This document shows positions 39,577 through 50,454 of a stretch of 64,000 nucleotides of DNA, in pieces (position 1 is the first letter of the stretch; every line of letters starts with the position of its first letter). A model generated the notes under the pieces. It saw nothing but the letters and a program-made list of their open reading frames with translations, was not told the DNA's origin and made no database searches. A program made the translations under genes and the position numbers. The stretch is from Lucifuga dentata. Taxonomy: Eukaryota > Chordata > Actinopteri > Ophidiiformes > Bythitidae. The DNA lies in NCBI GenBank assembly GCA_014773175.1, contig VXCM01000987.1, forward strand, positions 62,001 to 126,000, given 5' to 3'.

Positions 39577-39577
39577 N
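39577..39577. other. single-base assembly gap (N)
   Basis: The N sits between a CT-rich word and a C6 run. No exact long duplication is seen around this one. Confidence 0.95.
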
Positions 39578-41680
39578 CCCCCCGCATCGTCAAATTGGAT
39601 CATTTATAACATTTAATTCCCAAAGTGGCCTGTGAAAGAAATTATATTCTCTGATACAAAGGACATGATAGTTAAGCAGTAATTAAGCTATGATATTTAT
39701 GTGTGTGGCAGCACAGGATTTGTGCTACACTGCAGCAGAAAAAAATAATTTGTGAGTAACCTATAGTCTTAAAAGCCCACTCTGGTGTTTTGTCAATATT
39801 GTCACATTGTCTATATGTCTGAAGAAGAAAAAGGTTTTTAAAGAAACACAGTAAAAGAAGTAATTGGAAAGAGTGACAAACAACATTGTTTAAAATTTCA
39901 AACAATTTTATTTTACTATAATTACATGTTCTGTTCAACATTCATGTGAAGATAAAGATGATCTTGTAGTGTATAGTGACTTTAGACCTTAACGGGATCT
40001 TTTGTTTGTGCCTGTGGGAAACTCAGGCAAAGTATTATCAACCAAATGCAGCAGTTTACCTTAAACTACAGTCTAGTAACTGAGCTGTACCCTAAATCCT
40101 TGATTGATAATATATTTATCTATATCTATCTATATGGCAGAGTATAATAAACCTGGCACATTTTCTGTACTTGGAGCTGTTGAGAATGTACAATATGTCC
40201 GTTACACAATATTTGTGTTTTCACACATTAAAATTAACAGCATAATCCCAGTGATGGATATCACCGCTGTGTTAACTGGCACAACTTTAAAGTTTTACAA
40301 TGGCTGTAGTGTGGAAAGTTAAAGATTTCACCTTTAAACTATTTATCCCATATTTTTTCCATGTCTAGATTTTGAAATGGAAAGTTAGAGTCAAATAAAT
40401 ACCTGGATGTTGTATAATTATATGGTAAGAAAAAGTAATTGCTTATCATGTGGGTGGTTAATCTGTGTAGAAATCAAGGTCCGTAGGTGTATAATAACTA
40501 ATCAAAATATCAGACATTACATGGCAGAATATTTGGTTACTCTTAATGTCTCTTTTAATTCATGGCCGACACTGATGGAGCTGTCACATCTAATTGGCAT
40601 TCACACACAGGATTTTTCCAGTAACTCGTTCAAACTTTGTCTTACTAATAATGTCAAAGTCAAAAGGCATCACTCAGCGGTGTGAACTGTTAACGCAGCA
40701 TTATCATATCAGTGAACCACTAATTAATAAGTAACATGCGGAAAAGAGGAATATGAAATGGGGTGACGGCACTTTCTATATAGTTTTCCACACAGTACTT
40801 GGAGGTGTCAGCAACTAAAACAGAATTGTTAGTCATGTTTAATAAGATAAAAGCATTATTCTCATGAATTTGAGTCACTGACTCTTGATAATAATGAGAA
40901 ATGTGATGCTGTATTCTGAATTAAGATATTGTTTTTGTAAAGTTAATATTAGTTACCTGGAATTATAACTTGTTACCTCATGCATCTGCCTTTTTTCCAC
41001 ATTGGATACTATTTAACTGCCTGGTATTTTTTTTTTCTTTGGCACATGAATAAAATAAATACCAGGCACTATACCATTGTTACTACTAATGGCAAACAGG
41101 AAACCTTTATTTAAGGTACGGTGAAATAAAGTGCTCCAGTACTAACAAAAGTCTCCAGCATTAAAATGAAACATGGAAATGTAGTCACTTTATTGCTTTT
41201 GTTTTCATAAAATCACCAAACGTTCCAAATCTCAGCTGTGGGTATGTACCAAATGTGTGCTTTGGCCAGTTTTCATTTTTCTGTCCAGTTGCTATGTTGA
41301 GTTGTAAACTTTATTTCGATAAATGAGAAATCACAAAAACGCTAAAATATTGCTCTCCATGCTGGCATCTGGGAAAGCTTGCCACAAAGGCACAGCTGGT
41401 TGATTCATTGAAAATCAACTCAACAGATTTGAGCAGAGATGTCCATTTTTCATGCTGAGGCTATTTGGTTTGGGGATTCAGAATACTCCCAACAGAAACA
41501 CAGCAGAGCCCATTTTCCAGAGAGAGCCCTATGTTCCCTTTGTATATTTCAGTAAATTGTGTGCTGTTTAATGATATAGCTTCTAGTTTGCTGAGTGGAC
41601 CATGTGAACACAGAAAGGGTGACTAGAGGCGCTGGTCAAAGTCTTTCTGGCAGCTTTTAGTTGCTAATGGCTTACAGTAA
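39578..41680. other. noncoding stretch, nothing recognised
   Basis: AT-rich, with a small ATCTAT patch near 40118-40134 and frames below 95 codons. No element is recognised. Confidence 0.5.
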
Positions 41681-41716
41681 TTTTTTTTTTTTTTTTTTTT
41701 TTNGGGGGGGGGGGGG
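41681..41716 (+). repeat. poly(T)/poly(G) junction at N (41703)
   Basis: Twenty-two T, an N, then thirteen G. The switch at the gap makes this join suspect. Confidence 0.93.
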
Positions 41717-41872
41717 ATTTTATATACCGGTAATTTTTAGATGGCACACACTTAAACTGGCACAATATGGAACCAGAAGGGCACTCATTAGGGCACATAC
41801 CTCTGCCAAGGCTGAACAAGCCCAGGCAAAATTTGTTCTGTTTTGATACTGGTCTAAATAGAAAGAAAAGAC

Positions 41873-41895
41873 TATAATAATAATAATAATAATAA

Positions 41896-41926
<31 letters not shown>

Positions 41927-41951
41927 AAGAAGAAGAAGAANATAATAATAA

Positions 41952-41982
<31 letters not shown>

Positions 41983-42005
41983 AAGAAGAAGAAGAAGAAG
42001 AAGAA
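41873..42005 (+). repeat. (ATA)n-(AAG)n compound trinucleotide repeat with N (41941)
   Basis: An ATA array passes into an AAG array. After the N at 41941 the same ATA-to-AAG order starts again. The second half (41942-42005) is 64 bases, the size of the other duplicated joins, so it is probably the same locus entered twice. Confidence 0.9.
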
Positions 42006-42111
42006 TAGGACTTAAATGCTTTGTCATAAGACTTTTTTTTTTTAAATGTATGTAGATCTGGGCCTGATTACACGTATTGATAGTCTCTCATGCTATCAAT
42101 ATGCCTGATTG

Positions 42112-42147
<36 letters not shown>
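42112..42147 (+). repeat. (TTTA)n microsatellite
   Basis: About nine tandem TTTA units. Confidence 0.95.
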
Positions 42148-42148
<1 letters not shown>

Positions 42149-42496
42149 GATTGGTGTATTAAAGTTTGAAGAAAAAACGGACAAAAAAATATTGAAAAAC
42201 ACTCTAGCTCACAATTTTAGGGAGTCATTTTAAAAATTCCTGGATCTGCCCCCGGGTCCAGGATGTTCTGGATCAAAATTTAATGAGTGCTTCCCACGTT
42301 CATGTCCCACTCTTCCACCAAGTTACCCAAATTATTGTTTTTGAATAATCCTGCAAACAAGCAGTAGATGGACAGGAGTGAAAACATAACTTTTGGGGTG
42401 GAGGTTTTTATGTTTTAAGACGCGCTGTGAACAACCATAACTGCTCATAGGTGCTCATTTGTTGGCACCTGCCGTGAAGCTGCTGCCATATGTCAA

Positions 42497-42625
42497 CCTC
42501 TTGTAAAGAAAAAAAAAAAGAGTTAACATTCTGTTTTCAGGTCCATTCTCTGCAAACTTCNCCTCTTGTAAAGAAAAAAAAAAAGAGTTAACATTCTGTT
42601 TTCAGGTCCATTCTCTGCAAACTTC
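42497..42625 (+). repeat. 64-bp exact direct duplication around N (42561), likely assembly artefact
   Basis: Bases 42497-42560 recur exactly at 42562-42625. Confidence 0.9.
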
Positions 42626-43050
42626 AGTACATACTGTCAGTTTTAGGACCTTTAGGATGTCACAAATCTAAGAATAGCAGCCTCAGTTGATAACATTTAC
42701 TAGATTTAATGAAGTCCCTTTGTCATGCTTTTAAGCTGTCTGACCTCAGAGATCATCTTCTTCCCACCACTAGCTCGGCTAACAGTCATCTCCTGTTATT
42801 TATGTGACCCTGTATTTCACCAGCTTACAAGTGGGGCTGCAGAATACATAAACCCCCGTTAACAAAATCTCAGCTCATTTTTTTTAAAGCACGTTGTTTA
42901 GAGTCATCCTCTTTGTTTAGAGTCATGTGAAAAATGTGCCCCTTAAGAAATAGTTGGTCTGACTTTCCATGAGAGAAGTCTTTGCTTGTTTCTTTGCTTG
43001 TTGTAAAGCCCAATTAGTTGTTCCTGAATTGTCATTTTCCAAAAAAAAGC

Positions 43051-43067
43051 AAAAAAAAAAAAAAAAN
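43051..43067 (+). repeat. poly(A) ending in N (43067)
   Basis: Sixteen A end at an N, preceded by A8-GC. The sequence resumes as CT-rich unique DNA. The interval 42626-44289 is otherwise noncoding with nothing recognised. Confidence 0.93.
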
Positions 43068-44288
43068 TCTCTCATTTGTGCAATAATCTATGCTGCTGCT
43101 GGTTTTGAGCAATATCAAATATCAAACGTGCACCTAAAATCCAAACAAGGTATGCTGCGTGATTGACATCAGATGAATAGCTCAGTAATCAAAGCCTGTG
43201 CTGTAATGCTGCCTGCTTCATGTGAATCCGTCTCCTCCATCAGATTGCTGCTTGTGGAATGTGGCTTTCCCGTGAAGCAGGACTTTAATTAGAATAGACT
43301 GTTTTGAAGTCAGGCTGGTCATTATCTGGCCAGCAGCATAAGGACATTTTTTGCATTGTAGAGTGAATATGAATGCTGTTTTCAAAGCTTAAGTAGATAT
43401 ATCTCAGATAGGCACTCAGATGAATGAATTTGATTCCAGAAATGATGTATTCGTGCTTGACATTGTTGCTAAGCCTGTCCTCGCCTTTCTGTGGCACTGT
43501 GAAATGACTCCATTTACAGCTGCTCCAGGCACAGGCTCCTGGAAGAACGAGTGTGACTGCAGACTCAGGAATTTGTGGAAAATCATAACATACTCAAGAT
43601 GTCAAAATGATCAAAATGATTCAGACTATGAGGATGAAATATTGGCTTTATAGTAATTAATCAGGACCCTAACAGAAACCCAACATAATTACCATTTATC
43701 ACAGTAACAAAAAAAGGTTAGTTTTTTGTGCTGCTTATTAAATGTAAGAAAGGGAAAATAAAAGTAAGGAGACCTGGTTAAAACAGCATATCAAACTATC
43801 AGGAGAAATATCATGACGTTTGAGATGCATCTAAATAAAAATAAAACATTACGCTTGCAATTAACAAATTGACCCATTAGAACACTACGTGTATCCCTGA
43901 GTATTAATATTTTAAATATTGCATCTAACAATAAAAGAACAATTTTTTGTCATGCAGTAAATATAAATACACAAATCAAATGGCAAATAAATAGATAAAT
44001 ACATACATAAAGACAACGTGTAGGCTTATTTTTCAGAGAACGAGCTGCTGAAATTTGGATAATGACATCACAGTGCCACTGACTCTCCAGCTGATAGCGT
44101 GAAAAAGTGAGCAAAGCTCTTGTGGCCATGTGGCACGCAATGTCTTCAGCTGTGGCAGCTTTAATTACAGCAGGAACAATGGGTCAGTTGTCTCAATACA
44201 GTTCTGAGGGCAAAATCTTTACAACATGGAGAATGATGTAGAAAGCAGCTGTCAGCAAGGATTTCTCTCTGTCTCTATTTTCTCTCTC

Positions 44289-44327
44289 CTTTTTTTTTTT
44301 TTTTTTTNCTTTTTTTTTTTTTTTTTT
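44289..44327 (+). repeat. duplicated C-T18 around N (44308)
   Basis: C followed by eighteen T stands on both sides of the N, an exact 19-base duplication. Confidence 0.93.
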
Positions 44328-45300
44328 CCTGTAGAGTGTAGATGTTGCTAAGCAGCCAGGAAAGCTACTATATTTGAGAATATATTTGAGAAAAGCCGGA
44401 CAGATATTATTCCTTTCCTCACTGCCTGGATGAAACCATTTCACATTTAGAATATAGGATGAGCTTCATCTGGGCAGAGAGCCCATGGTGGGCAATCGCC
44501 CAATCCTGTGATTTTTGTGTAAAATGGTAGATATTTCCAGCCAAAATGTTGATGTAAGAATGTATTTATCAGTATCATGAATACTTTTAATAAACAAAGG
44601 GAGATCATTGTCTCATCTGTACAACATCAGGCAAGAGGATACAGGAAAGATGTTTCCATGATGTCAAGATTGCTGGATGAAGATGAGGTTTAATTAAGAT
44701 TGGGATGATTCATTTTGGCACAACAGCAGGACAGTGAGGAAAATGTCATGAATGAATTTTCAATGAAGTCTCGCAAAAACATTTTGGTTATATGTTTTAA
44801 AAATTTGTATTATTAGTTTTTCTTTTAGCCAGCAGATCAAACAGAATTCCTTAAGTTATGGAAAAAGTTGATCCATTGGGTTCATCACGTCACAGTCGTA
44901 TTATGTGAAAGTCTCAAACTGTCAAGATTCTTCCAGCTGAAGATAAGAAAATCTCTAATTATTGTGTTTTATTTCCAGACAGCTGCAATGTGACTTAACC
45001 AAAGTGTAACCCAACATTTGTTTTTAAATTTTGCTATATTCAAAATTGTGTTATTTCTCATGAATTTGGTCCTCTGATAATGATAGTGGGAATTCCATAG
45101 GACACCAAGCAGTGCAGTGAACACACAGCTCCGTGGGTAATCAAACGCTCATACTTTTGAGACGCATTAAATTGCTTGAAATACGGCATAAGCTGGTTTA
45201 CGTACAGATGGTTGCATGTTATGTTGCACAGAGTCAAATTGAACAGAACAAAGTAGTGTTTAACCGTCTCCCCTGCAGTGCTGAAATAATGACCCAGCTT

Positions 45301-45301
<1 letters not shown>
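44328..45301. other. AT-rich noncoding stretch
   Basis: No frame, RNA or repeat that I can support. Confidence 0.5.

Positions 45302-45349
<48 letters not shown>
45302..45349 (+). repeat. (CT)n microsatellite
   Basis: Perfect CT array; the two frames crossing it (Leu-Ser or Arg-Glu repeats) are artefacts. Confidence 0.97.
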
Positions 45350-45350
<1 letters not shown>

Positions 45351-45715
45351 TTGCATCTCACCATTTCTACTCCTTTTCTCTCGTTCTGTTTTTAACCAAC
45401 TAAACACATTTAAAAATATATTTTTAGCCAATCCAGACATGTAGCTCAGCAGGAAGGAAACTGCTGCATCTTTTGAAACAAGAGCATGAATAATTAAAAA
45501 CAGCGTTATTAATGAACTTCCAGACATTATGTTAATGAAAGAGTTTGTCTAATTTGTTAGATATTTTTCCCGACACTTTTCTGTGCACGTTAAATTGTCA
45601 TCATAATAGCCAAAATAATGACAAGCTGCTGTGAAAGAGGTGTGACTGTATGTTACTAAAGTACATTTGGAGTTGCTAATGCTAAAATAATGCCCTTTGT
45701 TATCATTCTGTATTG

Positions 45716-46784
45716 CAGTGGTTCTCAAACTGTTTGAGCCAGATATCATCTCTGAGCGTACCAAAACATCTAATTGTGCCTTAAAGTTCCCCTGGGACAT
45801 TTCGACTCACGAATTGGAAAGTCAGAGTTATAACTTAAATGTGTGTTCAAGTTTGTTTTGGTCGGAAGATTTTGGACACAGCGGGGAAATTCATATTTTG
45901 TTTACTTCTATTTTGACAAAGACAGCTTGCTTATTTAGCATTTCTCCCACTACCCAAACAGCAGGGGATGCACATTAGGTGTGTAATGGAACAGAAGTGC
46001 ATAGTACGCACACACACAGGGTGAGATGGGCTACAGAATATTAATTAAACTAACCCTTATTTCACCCATTTTATTTCTGAATAATTTTCCACTACACAGA
46101 ATTTTCATAGAGGTCAATTGTTTTGTTTGTTGAAATTTACAGATCATCTGATGTTCTACCAGGGGACACTTTAAAGGACAATACTGGCAATTATGCATGT
46201 TGGAGCCCAATATATACAACCCGCATATGTTACATTACTGACAACCAGTTTCCAAAACATAAAACAATTTTAGTTTTCCTGTTATTTTTTCAAATCCCCT
46301 AACCTTTCAAATCAAATGTTCAGGTGATACACCCACCTTAAAATTTAATGTTTCGCCTGCTAACACTTTTGCATGATTGTAGAAGGCATGGTCATTTTAA
46401 TTTCTTGATTAATGCCGTCTTCTCCTATATTTCCTAGCATAGACATACATTGTCTTCTGTGCAGCTCTGTGTTGGATTGGTTAAATAAAGTTACTTCAGT
46501 AAAAAAAAAACCTAATAGACATAGTGTTCGCTGTTATGGATGTATGTATCTCAAGCATGTTTCAAGTCTTACAAGTTGATTTTAATAGTGTTCTGGAATG
46601 AACTGAAGCCAATGGTAGTCTGGAAGGTAGGGAAAAGAAAATCTGAAATTTACCACTAAAGTAGTATATTCTGGGAAATGGTTGTCAGTAACATAACATG
46701 TATACGGATTGTATATATTGGCTCAAATGTGCACAATGCCCAGTATAACCCTTTAAGTACCACATTACAGTTTGAGAACCACCA
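45716..46784. mobile_element. hAT-like MITE, split by a MITE A insertion
   Basis: The left end starts CAGTGGTTCTCAAACTG and the right end is CAGTTTGAGAACCACCA, an inverted match except at the last two bases. Termini of the form CAGTGGTTCTCAA are typical of hAT elements. Bases 46175-46752 inside it are a separate MITE A copy with its own TTAA duplication. Removing that copy and one TTAA leaves about 487 bp. The 8-bp flanks (CTGTATTG and TTCAGCTC) do not match, so the expected target duplication has decayed or the right border is slightly off. No transposase frame is present. Confidence 0.72.
46175..46752 (-). mobile_element. MITE family A, copy 2 (578 bp, inverted, TTAA target duplication)
   Basis: Starts AGGACAATACTGGC and ends CCCAGTATAACCCT. 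TTAA flanks it at 46171-46174 and 46753-46756. Relative to the copies at 15.5 and 49.7 kb the body runs in reverse: the block reading AGTTTTCCTGTTATTTT near its left side is the complement of the AATAACAGGAAA block near the right side of the others. Its insertion inside a hAT-like MITE gives a relative age, since it arrived after the hAT element. Confidence 0.88.
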
Positions 46785-49287
46785 TTCAGCTCTAATTTCA
46801 CAAAGTTTAACTGTGCAAACTCATTATATTATCATACACTGGATAAAATCATGCTAACCAAATGCATCCTCTCTCTGCAATGTGGGAAACAACATATTTT
46901 CATGTGTACTGCTGCAGCTTTGAAGTTCAGTCAGCTATGAGCGGAAAGTCCAGTTTGAGCGCCGTCGCCTCAACCCCTCGGTCATCTGGTGACAGCATCA
47001 CTTTCTGTTGACTGATTGGGATTTAATCTCACTTCAGTCAGGCCAATACATCATCATCCGTTCTTTACATCTCCCATGAATATTATTTTCCTACTCATGA
47101 GCTACACTGACCAGTAAGAAGCAGCTGCTCTGCTTTGGAGCTCCTGTGAAAGGATTTTTGTGTGGAGTCTAAATTAATTTCTATCATTTCTTTAATGGTG
47201 GTGAACAAAATTCGCAGCTGTTGTAGTGAGACTGGTAGAATAAACTAAAACTGATGTCTGTGAATACAACAACAGGGTGATATTATCTGGGTGGATAAAT
47301 ATTTAATCACTTAGCACCACATAGCAACAACACTGATATGTCTGTTCGCAGCGAGTCTCTGAGTGCCAGTTGTGTCTTATCAGCAACAACATGACGACTG
47401 AGACTGAAGATCCCAAAGAGCTATTATTGTCCTCTTTTTCATTTTGACACTGACTTCTGGATATCTCCCATCACTTAGTCTAATATTACAGCATCAACAA
47501 CCCCCGTTTATCTTTATTACTGCCCCCTAATCTTTTGTGGCAGTTCATCATGTTACAAGTTGTTTGGTTCCGTTTATTTCCTTAAAGCTTTCAGCACAGT
47601 CTTCGTTTTTGTTACAAAATATTTATAACTTAGGATCATCACACTGTCCATTATAGACATACAGTATCCCTGTCACAAACTGTGCCTTAATAAGAGAAGT
47701 CACCCGTTCTCTCTCACTACTGCTTAGCTGTGCTGTGATTAATGTCTTCATGCTCTGGTCAAAGTGTCGATATCTTCAGCAGCTGGGTCCATCTGTCATC
47801 TTTTTCCAGTGACACTCCTGAACGCAACTCAGGTCCTATCAGGGAGGCCATCCATCAAAGTGGTAAACAGAGACATCTCACATTAGCAACCCTGAACACT
47901 TCTCATCTTATACCATAACAGACAAGCAATCATCTGGTATTATGTAGTGCCATAGGCTAATGGGAAATATTAACGGAAATATACAGCACACCAGATGCCA
48001 ACTGGATGAGGCGTCTGTTCTTTGTGTAATGACGTGAGCTGGGTAACGGTTTGATGCTATAGAAACAGCAGATTGTAGATTTGTTCCTGAAATTTGTTCA
48101 GAGCCGGAAACTGGATCGGGGACCACATTGAAACAGAACAAATGACTTTTAGCGAGTCATTCTCTCTGTTTTTTCTTAACCACATTTTATGTGTTTAACT
48201 CAAAGGCACACAGTCCATTCTCTCTCTGTACAGTCTGTCTGTGTATTGATTTGTGGTGTATCCTCAAAGCTAGTACAGATTCAGTGAGAATTTTACCAAG
48301 CAGAGTCAAGGAAAACATTTCACTCATAGTTTAAATTGGAGCTGCTTTACCAGAGCTCATAAAAATGACTGATAATACCTAGAACCAACTTGGAGCTTGG
48401 ATCTTAATGATGCATTTAGATGCATTTATTGCAGGTGTCTGTCATGTCATTTCCTCTGGGGGGCAGTAAAATCAGGGACAGTTTGTGTGTCTCTCCATCT
48501 GGGAGACTGGCTACTGATCCAAGACTGTTGCTGCTCAGATAAATGCTGGAGTGTTGAGGCCAAAGGCCAGCTTAACTACGGATCGACCTCATCGTGCTTC
48601 CCAGCGTCCTGCCCCCTCCTCCCTGGTTTTTGTCTGGCAGTCCCATGCTGAGCTCATTCACTCCTGGCAGGGATTATGCTGACATGCTCTCTGCTGTAAA
48701 GGGAGGAATATACAGTATTCACAGTGGAAATCAAGATATGGCAGTGCCTCTTTCACGTTATGACAAATATTGGTGAAATGTGTCTTTAAATGATCATTTT
48801 GGAAGCTTTTTAAGAGCAGGAAGAGTGTTTGTATTTTTTTCACTTCTTCCACAGAGGCATTTTTTTTATATTTAAAAAATAAATCACATACAGCAATATG
48901 GTCTCAACAGCAGTGGAGATTCTTAAAGATAAACTAGAAATGTGGTGATATTGAAGATAAAACATCAGTCTCTTGGCTTTTGTGGCTCACCATTGTGGCC
49001 CATTATTTGCATTCCACTAACAGCAAACCACATGGCGGTTGAAAGGGAAAATTTCTATTAGATAAAGGAATCAAAATTAAGCACAGGTCCCCTGAAATTG
49101 GAGCAAGATAGTGTTTCTTTGACTCTTTGAAACTCAAGCGCAATCCGGCACACATTTAGGAGGAGAACCGCTAATTGCATCAGCACCTCTGCTTTAAAAC
49201 TCAGTCACTTGTGAAGCCATAATGGGAAACAGGATTTCTCCTCAATGCTTCATGTAATGCACATCTTTTTTATTTCCTCGCTTGAAG
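46785..49287. other. noncoding stretch, nothing recognised
   Basis: Mixed composition with somewhat GC-richer patches (46950-47040 and 48440-48660). Frames below 85 codons overlap in different phases. No element is recognised. Confidence 0.5.
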
Positions 49288-49312
49288 TTTTTTTTTTTTT
49301 TTTTTTTTTTTT
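49288..49312 (+). repeat. poly(T) run, 25 bases
   Basis: Uninterrupted T homopolymer; a retroposon body is not recognisable beside it. Confidence 0.96.
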
Positions 49313-49657
49313 CTCTGTGTGGTCAAAGCAGATAACCGTTGTAACAGTAGGAAACATATTTTATGCACTGAGGAATGAAGCAAAAGAGGCCAATAATCAA
49401 AGCAGTTAAATGGAAATAGTTTCATTTCCTTTGGTGTAAACAAATACCCCATGTAGTCCCCGGACCTGAGCTGTGGGTAATCAGCTGCTATAACTCAACA
49501 GAACACTTTGCCCTGAGCTACACATAATACTTCCTGCACTTAACTAAATCCATTTTTCAACCCTCAGAAGATTCCTGACACACCAATAGCTTATTGTACA
49601 AATGTCTGACAATGTTAGACCTGTAGAAAAAACATGTAAAACAACAGTGATTGTTAT

Positions 49658-50233
49658 AGGACCATACTGGCGATATTGCATGTTTTAGCCCATAAATACG
49701 ACCCCTATACATATTACGTTAACGACAACCATTTTCCAAAATAGAGCGGTAAATTTTCAAATTGGGTTTTCTGTCTACAAGACTGCCACTGGTCTCAGTT
49801 CACTTCAGTACACTTCACAAATCAACTTGTAGCGTCTCGAAATGCACTTGAGATAGGTAATCCATCACAGCGAACGTTATGTCTATTAAGTGACAGGTAT
49901 TAAGTGTCAGGTAAGGTAACTTTACTTAAGTGGTGCAATACGGATCTGCACAGAAGACAATATATGCCTCCACCAGGGAATATAGTCCCAGGAGAAGACA
50001 GCTTTTACTGAGAAACTATAAACGACCGTGCCTTCTACAATTCTGCATAAGTGTTGAATTTTAAGGTGGGTATATCACCTGACCATTTGATTTTGAAAGA
50101 TGAGGGGATTTGACAAAATAACAGGAAAGCTGAAATATGGTTTTATGTTTTGGAAATTGGTTGTCAGGAACGTAACATGTATGCAGCTTGTATAATATTG
50201 GGCTCAAACATGCACGATTGTCGGTATGGTCCT
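49658..50233 (+). mobile_element. MITE family A, copy 3 (576 bp, TTAT target duplication)
   Basis: Starts AGGACCATACTGGCG and ends CGGTATGGTCCT, with TTAT on each side (49654-49657 and 50234-50237). The ends align as inverted repeats for at least 85 bases: GCATGTTTTAGCCCA on the left pairs with TGGGCTCAAACATGC on the right, and ACGACAACCATTTTCCAAAA pairs with GTTTTGGAAATTGGTTGTC. It has the same orientation as the 15.5 kb copy. The perfect TTAT duplication, not TTAA, is the one departure from a strict piggyBac rule. An 82-codon minus frame over its right end has no domain. Confidence 0.88.
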
Positions 50234-50408
50234 TTATAGTAACTGAAAAAGGGGTTTCAGAGCGTGGACGGCGCTTAGCGAAGGAGTAATCAATTTTATA
50301 ATGACGCACCTTACCTTAGCCTAACGTACCTTAATGGTCTGAATATAAACCCTGTAAATTTTATTTGGAAAAACTGTTTGTTTTACATTGTGGATGAGAC
50401 ATAAATAA

Positions 50409-50409
<1 letters not shown>

Positions 50410-50454
<45 letters not shown>
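50410..50454 (+). repeat. (CT)n microsatellite
   Basis: CT array with a GTCTCTAT end. It lies 170 bp right of the third MITE A copy. The sequence between them has an unusual concentration of CG dinucleotides (near 50262-50330) for this window. Confidence 0.97.
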
